Source of the DNA: Oscillospiraceae bacterium
Lineage (GTDB): Bacteria > Bacillota > Clostridia > Oscillospirales > Ruminococcaceae
Reading direction: 5' to 3'
Length of the DNA: 64,000 nucleotides
NCBI GenBank assembly: GCA_017505635.1
Contig: JAFVOU010000021.1
Coordinates: 42,666 to 106,665 of the forward strand
The notes beneath the pieces were generated by a model. It did no database searches. It had not been told where the DNA came from and saw only the letters and a program-made list of their open reading frames with translations. Position numbers and translations under genes: made by a program. Shown here in pieces: positions 44,179 through 52,391 of this stretch (the stretch's first letter is position 1; every line of letters begins with the position of its first letter).

Positions 44179-46140
44179 TTAATTAACTTTTACAGTTTCC
44201 CAAAGCTTGTTGAGATATGCCAGCATTTCTGTATCCAGAGTTCTGTAAGCATATTTGTTGTACTCATCTGCAAAATTGTCAAATTCCGGATAAAGAATCT
44301 CTACAACATCTTCACCCATATCTTCGATATAGGTTTCGTTTTCGCGTACGATGCTGTTTGGGGAAGCATAGTATGTGTATTCGGCATTTGCAACTGCAGG
44401 TTCTTCACTGAGCATATAGTTGATAAAGATTTCTGCCAGTTCCTTGTTCTGTGCACAGGAAGGAATACACATAGCATCAATAAACATATTTGTATGTTCA
44501 GGATAATAGAACTGCAGGTCAACATTGTCAGCCTGGTCTTCCATCATTGTAAAGTAGTCGCCTGCATAGTATGCACCGATTGAAGCTTCACCCGACTGCA
44601 TAATATTGAAGATTTCGTCCATTACATAGCTGTAAACCAGCGGACGCTGTGCAATCATCTCTTCGTGTGCCTTTTCCCAAAGTGCTGTATCGGTTGTGTT
44701 TACATCGATGCCCAGCTTGTACATTGCTGTGCCAAAGGCATCACGGGAGTTGTTGAACTGAACAATCTTGTTTGCATATTTGCCGTTCCACAAAAGATCC
44801 CAGTCACCGATATCGGCCTTGTCAACCACATTTGCATCATAAATAACACCTACAACGCCGTATGTGTAAGGAACGGTATACTGGTTGTCCGGGTCATAAT
44901 AAAGACCTTTGAAATCATCGTCAATGTATTGGTAGTTAGGAATATTTTCAAAATCCAGTGGCAGAAGCATATTTTCTTTTTCCATACGTGCAATCATATA
45001 GTCAGACGGAATAATAATGTCGTAACTTACTGCACCGCTGGAGATTTTGTTGTACATATCTTCGTTGGAAGCAAATGTATCGTAGTTTACTACAATCTTT
45101 TCACCATAAGTTTCTTCGTACCATTTTTCAAATTCTTTTATGGTGTCAAAACTGCCTTCGCTGCCGTCAGAGATGTATTCACCCCAGTTGTAAACGTTAA
45201 GTTCTTTCGAACCTTTTGAACCGCTGAATGCACCAACACAGAGAACAACAACGATAACACCGGCAAGAGCAAGTGCTGCATTGCGTTTGCCCGGATGATA
45301 ATCACCTTCAGGTTTTTCACCTTTCTGTATTCTGCGTGCTTCTTTGAGTTTCTGGCTGTCCTCGTTGTCAACAATGTTGTTGATGAGAAGCAGAGACAGT
45401 GTTACAAAGAAGATGATTGTTGCAAGTGCATACATCTTTGGTGTAACGGTTTTCTTTGTCATACCGTAAATGCGGATTGGCAATGTCTGGAAACCGTTGC
45501 CGCTTGTAAAGTAGCTGATAACAAAGTCATCAAGTGACATTGTAAATGCCATAATTGCACCTGTAATGATACCAGGCATAATTTCGGGCAGTTCAACCTT
45601 AAAGAATGCCCTCAGCGGCGGACAGCCAAGGTCCATAGCTGCTTCGGCAAGGGATTTGTCCATCTGCTGCAGTTTCGGCAGTACCTGCAGAATAACATAC
45701 GGCAGACAGAATGTAACATGGGCAATAAGCATTGTCAGAAAGTTAAGGCTTGTGGAGGCGCCGAACAGTCTGCCCACAAATACAAACATAAGCATAAGAG
45801 AAATACCTGTAATAATATCAGGATTTGTCATAGGAATGTTTGTAACTGTGTCGATTGTTGTGCGGTACCAGCGGCTTCTTAACTTGTTAATGCCCACCGA
45901 AGCCATTGTGCCAAGCACAACGGCTATTGTTGTTGCTGAAAAAGCAAGAATAAGTGAGTTTTTAAGTGCTTCAAGTGTGTTTGCATCGTTCAGCAGCTCT
46001 TTATACCAGCGGAGAGAAAAGCCGGAAAATACCGACAAGCTTTTGCCTGCGTTAAAAGAGAATATAAGCAGAATTATAATCGGTGCAAACAGAAAGGCAA
46101 ATATAATGCCTGTATAAATTTTGGATGCTGTTTTTTTCAT
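44179..46140 (-). CDS. potC-potD: Spermidine/putrescine ABC transporter, PotC permease fused to PotD binding protein
   Basis: One 653-residue chain. Residues 1-257 are the PotC permease (six helices; docking loop 'SLAEAAMDLGCPPLRAFFKV'); 258-285 are a charged linker; 287-305 are an extra membrane helix; 312-653 are the PotD-type receptor ('LNVYNWGEYISDGS', 'VVNYDTFASNEDMYNKI', 'YDIIIPSDYMIARM', 'IGAYYAGD'). The receptor is thus tethered to its channel instead of being a free lipoprotein. The frame is uninterrupted through the joint, so this is a true fusion. It follows potB by 3 bp and ends the polyamine import operon. Confidence 0.92.
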   Translation of the reverse strand: MKKTASKIYTGIIFAFLFAPIIILLIFSFNAGKSLSVFSGFSLRWYKELLNDANTLEALKNSLILAFSATTIAVVLGTMASVGINKLRSRWYRTTIDTVTNIPMTNPDIITGISLMLMFVFVGRLFGASTSLNFLTMLIAHVTFCLPYVILQVLPKLQQMDKSLAEAAMDLGCPPLRAFFKVELPEIMPGIITGAIMAFTMSLDDFVISYFTSGNGFQTLPIRIYGMTKKTVTPKMYALATIIFFVTLSLLLINNIVDNEDSQKLKEARRIQKGEKPEGDYHPGKRNAALALAGVIVVVLCVGAFSGSKGSKELNVYNWGEYISDGSEGSFDTIKEFEKWYEETYGEKIVVNYDTFASNEDMYNKISSGAVSYDIIIPSDYMIARMEKENMLLPLDFENIPNYQYIDDDFKGLYYDPDNQYTVPYTYGVVGVIYDANVVDKADIGDWDLLWNGKYANKIVQFNNSRDAFGTAMYKLGIDVNTTDTALWEKAHEEMIAQRPLVYSYVMDEIFNIMQSGEASIGAYYAGDYFTMMEDQADNVDLQFYYPEHTNMFIDAMCIPSCAQNKELAEIFINYMLSEEPAVANAEYTYYASPNSIVRENETYIEDMGEDVVEILYPEFDNFADEYNKYAYRTLDTEMLAYLNKLWETVKVN

Positions 46141-46143
46141 TTG

Positions 46144-47022
46144 CTATTTACCTCCATATACTCGTTTTGAGGTAAAGTAGTTTGCAATACCCATACATAC
46201 CAGCAGAATAATCATAAGGATAAAGGCAATTGCCGCTGCAAAGTGCAGGTTGTTTGCTACATACTGACCTTCGATTGCGTCACCGATAAGGAAGAATTTG
46301 CCGTTACCGAGTTTCTGGGAGATATAGAAGGTACTGATTGACGGAATAAGCACCATTGTTATGCCGCTCATAACGCCAGGAAGGCTGAGTGGGAATATTA
46401 CACGGCGCAAAGTTGCAATGCTGTTGCAGCCAAGGTCGTGTGCTGCTTCGATAAGGCGGATATCCATTTTAGCCATAATGGAGTAGATAGGCAGCACCAT
46501 ATACGGGAAATAGTCATACACCATACCGATGATAACCGCTCCCTCTGTGCCGATGATATGCACAGGGTCAATACCAAAAAAGCCGAGAATGCTGTTGAAT
46601 ATACCCGTATCCTGCAGAATAGTCATCCAGGCATAGGTACGGATAAGGAAGTTCATCCACATAGGAATCATGATAAGTGTCATCATAATTCTCTGTGTTT
46701 TTTCCTCTGCTCTTGCCATAATGTATGCAAGAGGATAGCCCATAAGCAGGCAAACCACGGTAGATATAATGGCAAGCTTGAGAGAGCGCATAAAAATCAT
46801 AAGATATGTGCGCACTTCAGTTATTGTGCCGTCGTCAGCTGTTATCTGGCTTGTGGCTGTAAAAAACTTTGTAATATTTTCCAGTGTAAAATTAAAGTTG
46901 TTGTCTGTAAATGCATAGTATGCAATAAACAGCAACGGCACAATGATGAATATTGCCGCCCATACAGAATAAGGGCCAAGCAGCATTCTGGTTGTGCTGT
47001 TTGATTTGCCAAGTTTTTTCAT
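46144..47022 (-). CDS. potB: Spermidine/putrescine ABC transporter permease PotB
   Basis: A 292-residue permease with six membrane segments. 'LLGPYSVWAAIFIIVPLLFIAYYAF' at the N-terminus and the docking loop 'RLIEAAHDLGCNSIATLRRVIFPLSLPG' (in part) are typical of PotB. The start codon shares one base with the stop of potA, and the end is 3 bp from potC-potD, so the three genes are coupled. Confidence 0.92.
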   Translation of the reverse strand: MKKLGKSNSTTRMLLGPYSVWAAIFIIVPLLFIAYYAFTDNNFNFTLENITKFFTATSQITADDGTITEVRTYLMIFMRSLKLAIISTVVCLLMGYPLAYIMARAEEKTQRIMMTLIMIPMWMNFLIRTYAWMTILQDTGIFNSILGFFGIDPVHIIGTEGAVIIGMVYDYFPYMVLPIYSIMAKMDIRLIEAAHDLGCNSIATLRRVIFPLSLPGVMSGITMVLIPSISTFYISQKLGNGKFFLIGDAIEGQYVANNLHFAAAIAFILMIILLVCMGIANYFTSKRVYGGK

Positions 47023-48134
47023 TATTCTTCATTACCTCCCACAGAGAGCTGTTCCAGTTCGTCAGAGAAGGAAGAATAGTCACCAAACATACCTGAATAT
47101 TTGGATTTTTTCATAACGTGGATTGCGTCAGGTTCAAGGAAAATGCCGATATGTTCGTCCACATCAACAAAATCAGTTGTCTGAATCATCCATTTGAAAC
47201 CTTTAACGTCAACAATAATTTCGTAGTGAACGCCCATAAATGTAACGGATGTTACAATGCCTTCAAGCATACCTTTTTCCACCGGAACAATGTCAACGTC
47301 TTCCGGACGGATAACGATATCAACAGGTTCTTTAGGGGCAAATCCCTTGTCAAGGCACGGGAAAGTCTGTCCGGAGAAACGTGCTTCTCCGTCCTTTATC
47401 ATAACACCGTCAATGATATTACTTTCACCGATAAAGTCTGCAACAAATGCATTTTCAGGTTCGTTGTAGATATCTACAGGTGTGCCTATCTGCTGGATTA
47501 CACCTTCGCTCATAACAACGATTGTGTCGGACATGCTGAGCGCTTCTTCCTGGTCGTGTGTAACAAACACAAAGGTGATACCTGTAGATTTCTGAATATT
47601 TTTAAGTTCCTGCTGCATGTCTTTGCGCAGTTTGAGGTCAAGGGCACTGAGAGGCTCGTCCAGCAGAAGAACTTTTGGATGGTTAATCAGCGCACGGGCA
47701 ATTGCAACACGCTGCTGCTGACCGCCGGAAAGGCTTGTAACATTGCGCTTTTCAAAACCTGAAAGCATAACAAGTTTAAGCATTTCCTTAACTTTTTTAT
47801 CTATTTCATCTTTAGGCACTTTCTTTTCGCGAAGAGGAAATGCCACGTTTTCGTATACGTTGAGATGTGGAAACAGTGCATATTTCTGAAACACTGTATT
47901 TACGTTGCGTTTATGCGGAGGAACATCTGTGATATCTTCACCCATAAATACAATTTCTCCGTCGTCCGGCTGTACAAAACCGCTGATGATACGCAAAAGA
48001 GTTGTTTTGCCGCAGCCTGACGGGCCAAGCAAAGTGAGAAACTCGTTGTCGTAAATATCAAGGCTGATATTGTTAAGCACGGTTTCACCGTCGAAAGCCT
48101 TTGTTATATTCTTAAGTTCGATGATCTTTTTCAT
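47022..48134 (-). CDS. potA: Spermidine/putrescine ABC transporter ATPase PotA
   Basis: A 370-residue ATPase: Walker A 'GPSGCGKT', signature 'LSGGQQQR', Walker B 'VLLLDEPL' and a C-terminal TOBE-type regulatory domain ('[12 protein letters not shown]' marks the transition). ATG at 48134 is preferred; 'agagggga' lies 10 bp upstream, and a longer frame to 48269 would run back through a terminator. Expression must pass the terminator at 48181-48215, which lies 47 bp upstream. Confidence 0.92.
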   Translation of the reverse strand: MKKIIELKNITKAFDGETVLNNISLDIYDNEFLTLLGPSGCGKTTLLRIISGFVQPDDGEIVFMGEDITDVPPHKRNVNTVFQKYALFPHLNVYENVAFPLREKKVPKDEIDKKVKEMLKLVMLSGFEKRNVTSLSGGQQQRVAIARALINHPKVLLLDEPLSALDLKLRKDMQQELKNIQKSTGITFVFVTHDQEEALSMSDTIVVMSEGVIQQIGTPVDIYNEPENAFVADFIGESNIIDGVMIKDGEARFSGQTFPCLDKGFAPKEPVDIVIRPEDVDIVPVEKGMLEGIVTSVTFMGVHYEIIVDVKGFKWMIQTTDFVDVDEHIGIFLEPDAIHVMKKSKYSGMFGDYSSFSDELEQLSVGGNEE

Positions 48135-48180
48135 AAATATATATTCCCCTCTTAACAGCCGTATATTTATAAACAGGCAA

Positions 48181-48215
48181 CAAAAAAGTGGTACACCTGT
48201 ATGGGTATACCACTT
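48181..48215 (-). terminator. Intrinsic terminator in the potA leader
   Basis: Minus-strand hairpin with arms 'aagtggta' and 'taccactt' (48186-48215), extended by inner pairs, followed by six T. It stands between the structured leader and potA, in the place of a riboswitch expression platform or of the end of a free RNA. Confidence 0.82.
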
Positions 48216-48525
48216 GTAAACTGATATAATAAATGCTGCTTTTATATACAAAAACACATTATATCTCAATGGGTTCAGAGTCTATATAGCAAAGATTACT
48301 TTTACTACTCTTATTGACCATTTCACAAGTTATAATGCCCCCAGGCATCCGGTTTATAGTCACCAACTTATAAAACTTTAGCTTTTAACTCAATCAATAA
48401 GGCAACAGAAGTTGCCAACTGCCTTTACGCAGTTTGCGGCATTCGACCCGGCTGTCCGTATGGCCTTGGCTGATAAATCAGCGGTCGGTATCTTGCTTTG
48501 GAAAAATCTTTCCAATTGAGACACT
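48216..48525 (-). ncRNA. Structured leader RNA or small RNA upstream of potA
   Basis: About 310 nt from a predicted start near 48525 to the terminator. Helices seen in 5' to 3' order on the minus strand: a closing stem (UCUCAAU near 48520 with AUUGAGA near 48270); a UUGGAAA/UUUCCAA hairpin; a three-way junction closed by CGACC/GGUCG holding GCUGA-UUUA-UCAGC and a GGC/GCC hairpin with ACGGACA in its loop; UGCC/GGCA around ACUGC/GCAGU; GGCAAC-UUCU-GUUGCC; and AUGCC-UGGG-GGCAU inside an AAGUU/AACUU stem. It has no coding potential and is richer in G and C than its flanks. I could not match it to a riboswitch or RNA class known to me. Confidence 0.65.
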
Positions 48526-48527
48526 TA

Positions 48528-48557
48528 ATTCTAACATTTATATGTACATATTGTCAA
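48528..48557 (-). promoter_or_regulatory. Promoter of the structured RNA / potABCD
   Basis: On the minus strand, a perfect TTGACA (48552-48557), an 18-bp spacer and TAGAAT (48528-48533), placing the transcript start near 48521-48525, at the edge of the structured region. Confidence 0.7.
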
Positions 48558-48617
48558 TGAAATAATAAAAAAATGTAAAATTTTGATGTATAAACATTAT
48601 TAAAATCTGAAAATTTG

Positions 48618-48651
48618 CATAAAAAAGCAGGGATAATTATATCCCTGCAAA
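48618..48651 (-). terminator. Terminator after the phosphoribosyltransferase gene
   Basis: Minus-strand hairpin with GCAGGGAT/ATCCCTGC arms (48627-48648) and six T after it; six bases past the gene. Confidence 0.85.
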
Positions 48652-48656
48652 AATAA

Positions 48657-49229
48657 TCAAACAGCACCTATCCAAAGAGGCAAATCCTGAATGTAATAAA
48701 GGTTATCCTTATTAAAATCTGTACCTTCCTTAAGCACTGTTGCATATCCTACAACGTCGCAGCCTATCTGAGAAAGCAAAGTTTCCATAGCCTTGAATGT
48801 ACCGCCTGTAGAAACAACGTCATCAAGAATAAGCACCTTTTTGCCCTTGATTTTTGCAACATCCACGCCATCCACAACCATAATCTGCGATGCTGCTGTT
48901 GTGATGGATTTTACTTCTGTTACAAGCGGGTCCACCATATATGCTTTTGCGCCTTTGCGGAAAACCACAAATTCCTTTTCACCAAGGTATGTACACAAAC
49001 TCTGTGCCAGCGGCAGAGTTTTTGCTTCCGGGCATACTATGTAATCAAAGTCCACATCTTTAATTTTATCACCAAGCACCTTTGCACAGTAGTTTGTAAG
49101 GTTTGTATTGCCAAGCAGCACAAACCCTGCAATATGCAAAGTTGGTGTAACCGGTGTAATAGGCAGTCTTTCAATTCTGCCTGCAAGGTCAATATCATAA
49201 TATTTCTGGCCTGTATATTTAATTTCCAT
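48657..49229 (-). CDS. Phosphoribosyltransferase family protein (purine type)
   Basis: A 190-residue type I phosphoribosyltransferase. The PRPP loop is 'VLILDDVVSTGGT' (about 121-133), and 'YIVCPEAKTLPLAQSL' is the usual second strand and helix. It resembles adenine or xanthine enzymes in size, but the hood region is not clear, so the base cannot be told. The ATG at 49229 follows 'aaaggag' by seven bases; an ATG six codons earlier would contain this site. Single-gene unit on the minus strand upstream of the pot leader. Confidence 0.78.
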   Translation of the reverse strand: MEIKYTGQKYYDIDLAGRIERLPITPVTPTLHIAGFVLLGNTNLTNYCAKVLGDKIKDVDFDYIVCPEAKTLPLAQSLCTYLGEKEFVVFRKGAKAYMVDPLVTEVKSITTAASQIMVVDGVDVAKIKGKKVLILDDVVSTGGTFKAMETLLSQIGCDVVGYATVLKEGTDFNKDNLYYIQDLPLWIGAV

Positions 49230-49425
49230 ATATCTGCTCCTTTTCAATATATAAAAATATTTTTTACTGCAGTAATTATATCACAAACTATGTAAAATTG
49301 TCCATTATATCAAAAAGACTTTAATTTTTTACTGTTTTATTGTATAATAAATATTACAGTGCAAAAACATATGCTTTTTGTATTTTTGTTTCATAGAAAA
49401 CACATCAATGCGATACAATAAGACA

Positions 49426-49454
49426 TTGTCAAAGTGACAAAGTTAAACTATAAT
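49426..49454 (+). promoter_or_regulatory. Promoter with overlapping TTGTCA-AAG-TGACAA palindrome
   Basis: TTGTCA (49426-49431), 17-bp spacer and TATAAT (49449-49454). The -35 box is the left half of a perfect 15-bp palindrome (49426-49440), which suggests an operator whose occupant blocks polymerase. It drives the operon at 49500. The rest of the 270-bp gap holds nothing else obvious. Confidence 0.7.
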
Positions 49455-49499
49455 ATAGCGTGGATGTTAAAAAAATATCAATTAAAAAGGAGAACAATT

Positions 49500-50192
49500 A
49501 TGGTATACTCACATGAAGTAGAAAGAATGTGCAAAGTATCTAAAGGCTGTGACCACGGTCCTGCTCCTATCCCACAGGAAGGCGCATGGACAAAAGTTTA
49601 CGAAATCAAAGACGTAAGCGGTCTTTCCCACGGCATCGGCTGGTGCGCACCACAGCAGGGCACATGCAAACTTACTCTTAACGTTAAAGAAGGCATCATT
49701 CAGGAAGCTCTTGTTGAAACAATCGGCTGTTCCGGTATGACACACTCTGCTGCTATGGCAGGCGAAATCCTTCCTGGCAAAACATTGCTTGAAGCACTTA
49801 ATACAGACCTTGTTTGTGACGCTATCAACGTTGCAATGAGAGAAATTTTCAAACAGCTTGTTTACGGCAGAACACAGACTGCTTTCTCCGAAGACGGTCT
49901 GCCTGTAGGTGCAGGTCTCGAAGACCTTGGCAAAGGCCTCCGCAGCCAGACAGCTACAATCTACTCCTCCAAACCAAAGGGTGTAAGATACCTTGAAATG
50001 GTTGAAGGCTACATTATGTCCGTTGCTCTTGACGATAACGACGAACCAATCGGTTACAAATTCGTTCGTCTTGGCAAAATGATGGAAGATATCCGTCACG
50101 GTGTTGACCCTCAGACAGCTCTTGACAAAAACACAGGTACTTACGGCAGATACAACGAAGCTGCTAAGTACATTGACCCACGTGAAGAATAA
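49500..50192 (+). CDS. NifU-like iron-sulfur scaffold-related protein, partner of GGGtGRT protein
   Basis: A 230-residue soluble protein. The centre ('VETIGCSGMTHSAAMAGEILPGKTLLEAL') resembles the NifU/IscU and TSCPD cysteine loops. Cysteines at 11, 17, 49, 56 and 77 and further ones could bind a cluster or metal. The ATG at 49500 follows AAAGGAG; the upstream part of the frame covers the promoter. It is always a good sign of a pair when, as here, a GGGtGRT gene follows within 14 bp. Codon use is highly biased, like that of rubrerythrin or glgP, so the protein is probably abundant. The reaction or target is unknown. Confidence 0.75.
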   Translation: MVYSHEVERMCKVSKGCDHGPAPIPQEGAWTKVYEIKDVSGLSHGIGWCAPQQGTCKLTLNVKEGIIQEALVETIGCSGMTHSAAMAGEILPGKTLLEALNTDLVCDAINVAMREIFKQLVYGRTQTAFSEDGLPVGAGLEDLGKGLRSQTATIYSSKPKGVRYLEMVEGYIMSVALDDNDEPIGYKFVRLGKMMEDIRHGVDPQTALDKNTGTYGRYNEAAKYIDPREE

Positions 50193-50206
50193 GGAGGAAC
50201 GGTACA

Positions 50207-51205
50207 ATGGCAAAATTTGAAGGTTATGAAAGAAGAATAGCCAAAATTGAGGCTTCTATGGCTGAAAACGGCATTGAAAGCCTTGACGCAGCTAAAGAAC
50301 TGTGCCTCAGCAAAGGTATCAATGTAGAAGAAATTGTTAAAGGTGTACAGCCAATCGCATTTGAAAACGCAGTATGGGCTTACACATACGGTGTTGCTCT
50401 TGCTCTTAAACGCGGCATCACAAACGCAGCTGACGCAGCAAGCGTTATCGGCGAAGGTATCGAAGCATTCTGCGTACCTGGTTCTGTAGCAGACCAGAGA
50501 CACGTTGGTCTTGGCCACAGCAACCTTGCTTCCATGCTTCTCAGAGAAGAAACACAGTGCTTCTGCTTCCTTGCAGGTCACGAAAGCTTTGCTGCTGCTG
50601 AAGGCGCAATCGGTATTGCAAGAACAGCTAACAAAGCAAGAAAAAATCCACTCAGAGTTATCCTCAACGGTCTTGGCAAAGACGCAGCATACATCATCTC
50701 CCGCATCAATGGTTTCACATATGTTGAAACAGACTACGATTTCAAAACAGGCGAAGTTAAAGTTGTAAGAGAAAAAGCATTCTCCAACGGCGACAAAGCT
50801 AAAGTTAAATGCTATGGTTCCAACGACGTTCTTGAAGGCGTTGCAATTATGAAAATGGAACACGTTGACGTTTCCATCACAGGTAACTCCACAAACCCAA
50901 CACGTTTCCAGCATCCTGTTGCTGGCACATATAAAAAATGGTGCTGGGAAAACGGCGTAAAATACTTCTCTGTTGCTTCCGGTGGCGGCACAGGCAGAAC
51001 ACTCCACCCAGACAACGTAGCTGCAGGTCCTGCTTCCTACGGTCTTACTGACACAATGGGCAGAATGCACGGCGACGCACAGTTTGCAGGTTCCTCTTCT
51101 GTTCCTGCACACGTGGACATGATGGGCCTTATCGGCGCTGGCAACAACCCAATGGTTGGTATGACAGTTGCATGTGCAGTTGCAGTTGAAGAAGCTATGA
51201 AATAA
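50207..51205 (+). CDS. GGGtGRT family protein of unknown function
   Basis: A 332-residue soluble protein that carries the family's name motif 'GGGTGRT' at residues 259-265. Gly-rich, with 'DQRHVGLGHSNLASMLLRE' and 'NGLGKDAAYIISRINGFTY' as other conspicuous blocks, and a C-terminal 'LIGAGNNPMVGMTVA'. The family is known from anaerobic Firmicutes and spirochaetes and has no established activity. It is the second gene of a two-gene operon with the NifU-like protein, with a GGAGG site in the 14-bp gap. Strong codon bias suggests high expression. Confidence 0.85.
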   Translation: MAKFEGYERRIAKIEASMAENGIESLDAAKELCLSKGINVEEIVKGVQPIAFENAVWAYTYGVALALKRGITNAADAASVIGEGIEAFCVPGSVADQRHVGLGHSNLASMLLREETQCFCFLAGHESFAAAEGAIGIARTANKARKNPLRVILNGLGKDAAYIISRINGFTYVETDYDFKTGEVKVVREKAFSNGDKAKVKCYGSNDVLEGVAIMKMEHVDVSITGNSTNPTRFQHPVAGTYKKWCWENGVKYFSVASGGGTGRTLHPDNVAAGPASYGLTDTMGRMHGDAQFAGSSSVPAHVDMMGLIGAGNNPMVGMTVACAVAVEEAMK

Positions 51206-51217
51206 GACAGGTTAGAT

Positions 51218-51332
51218 ACCTTTTTTGAAGGTATTTTCGACTAAAAAATCTTATTTCCACTGAAAAATTAATAGATAAAGAATTAGACACATCATTTCGG
51301 GGTTTTCCCCTGTGATGTGTCTAATATTTTTT
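51218..51332 (+). terminator. Tandem terminators after the GGGtGRT gene
   Basis: A short hairpin (ATACCTT/AAGGTAT, 51218-51236, then TTTTC) is followed by a strong one (arms 'attagacacatca' and 'tgatgtgtctaat', 51282-51325, with an inner CGGGG/CCCCTG stem, then ATTTTTT). Confidence 0.82.
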
Positions 51333-51456
51333 GTGGAAATTCCATTATAAATAAAACAACAGATACTATGTTATTTTCATCTGTATGTTTCCGAATATTT
51401 ACATAATATACAACATTTTATCTTTTGATTTTCGCTGCGCGACATAACAACACCTA

Positions 51457-51765
51457 TCATTTCAACATTCTATTTATTATTCCCAATAACATTAGAACAT
51501 CATCTTCATTAAGTTTATTCATCCCATCTATGGCTTTTTGTATAAGTTCGGGAGATTGTGTTTCTATATCAAAAAACTGTGCTGGAGTTATATTAAAATA
51601 ATCACATATCGCAAAAAATTCTTTCAAAGGCGGTAATGCTTTGCCAGAAGATATGTTGTAAACATAGCCTCTGCTGTGGCCTAAATCATAACTCATTTGG
51701 TATTCAGATACACCTTTTTTCAATCTTAATTGAGTTATTCTTTCTCTTACAAAATCTTCATACAT
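51457..51765 (-). CDS. XRE-family helix-turn-helix protein
   Basis: A 102-residue DNA-binding protein. Helix-turn-helix residues are in 'VSEYQMSYDLGHSRGYVYNISSG'; 'LPPLKEFFAICDYFNITPAQFF' completes the domain, followed by a short acidic C-terminal helix. ATG at 51765 follows 'agaggtga'; the longer frame to 51852 crosses the divergent palindrome. It probably represses itself and the divergent small genes through the palindromes at 51804-51906. Base composition is more AT-rich than in neighbours, which marks the start of an acquired islet. Confidence 0.82.
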   Translation of the reverse strand: MYEDFVRERITQLRLKKGVSEYQMSYDLGHSRGYVYNISSGKALPPLKEFFAICDYFNITPAQFFDIETQSPELIQKAIDGMNKLNEDDVLMLLGIINRMLK

Positions 51766-51803
51766 AGAAATCACCTCTTTTATAGATATGATACTCTGTA
51801 TAA

Positions 51804-51906
51804 TTTCAATGATATTCAAACAATATATGTTTAATATCATTGAAACATCCAAAAATATATGTTATAATTTTGTTAAATCATACGATTTTTGACTAAAAAT
51901 ATCGTA
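51804..51906. promoter_or_regulatory. Divergent promoter with two palindromes in the islet
   Basis: A plus-strand promoter TTGAAA (51840-51845), 17-bp spacer, TATAAT (51863-51868) is overlapped on its -35 by a 13-bp-armed palindrome (TTTCAATGATATT at 51804-51816, mirrored at 51833-51845). A second palindrome (ATACGAT...ATCGTAT, 51879-51906) lies in the leader of the zinc-ribbon gene. Likely operators of the XRE protein. Confidence 0.55.
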
Positions 51907-51927
51907 TAAAACAAAGGAGAGATGATT

Positions 51928-52065
51928 ATGTCAAAAATAAGATGTGGATATTGTGGCGAGTATTATGATGAAGATTATTCTGGCACACTCGAAAACGGCA
52001 GTCCAGCATGCCCTAACTGTGTAGCTGAAGAAGATGAAAAAGAGAAAACAGAAAATCAAAAATAG
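51928..52065 (+). CDS. Small zinc-ribbon protein
   Basis: A 45-residue protein with two CxxC pairs ('CGYC' near residue 6 and 'CPNC' near residue 38) about 30 residues apart and an acidic tail. 'aaggagag' lies 8 bp before the ATG at 51928. It is like the small rubredoxin/zinc-ribbon peptides often found in mobile elements. Function unknown. Confidence 0.6.
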   Translation: MSKIRCGYCGEYYDEDYSGTLENGSPACPNCVAEEDEKEKTENQK

Positions 52066-52178
52066 GAGAAAATTACGAAAATCCTGTTATTAAATGGATT
52101 TTTATAATTATTATAATTTCATCTAATTAATCAGTAATTAAATAGATGAATATACTACAAATATTAGAGAGGTATAAT

Positions 52179-52373
52179 ATGGGAGAATTTTTATTATATT
52201 TTATTATAGTTTTGTGTGTAATTGTTATAGCTCTTTATGCTGACAATGCTAAATCTAAGGCTAATCAAAAAAAATCAAAAGATTGCTGGAGTTTTGATAA
52301 AGATACAAATATTTTGACCATACATAAACAACATCCTTCATTTGCTAAATTATTCCATTATTATGAATATTAA
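52179..52373 (+). CDS. Small single-helix membrane protein, possibly 5' part of a split gene
   Basis: A 64-residue frame with an N-terminal membrane helix (about 4-22), a Lys-rich stretch and a short C-terminal part ('CWSFDKDTNILTI'). 'gagagg' precedes the ATG at 52179. Its TAA stop is followed in the same frame, after six codons, by the ATG of the gene at 52392, so the two may have been one gene of about 200 codons. AT-rich codon use unlike the flanking core genes. Confidence 0.5.
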   Translation: MGEFLLYFIIVLCVIVIALYADNAKSKANQKKSKDCWSFDKDTNILTIHKQHPSFAKLFHYYEY

Positions 52374-52391
52374 AGCACACAAAAAAGATAT

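Noticed and set aside
48216..48525. Signal recognition particle RNA, tmRNA, 6S RNA or RNase P RNA
   Set aside because: The conserved SRP tip, the tmRNA tRNA-like end and peptide frame, and the RNase P core motifs are absent; 6S cannot be fully excluded, but the branched fold differs from its single long hairpin.
48181..48557. T-box riboswitch in the potA leader
   Set aside because: The terminator stem has GGTATACC-like bases, but the conserved T-box antiterminator sequence and specifier domain are not there, and the gene is not an aminoacyl-tRNA synthetase or amino-acid gene.
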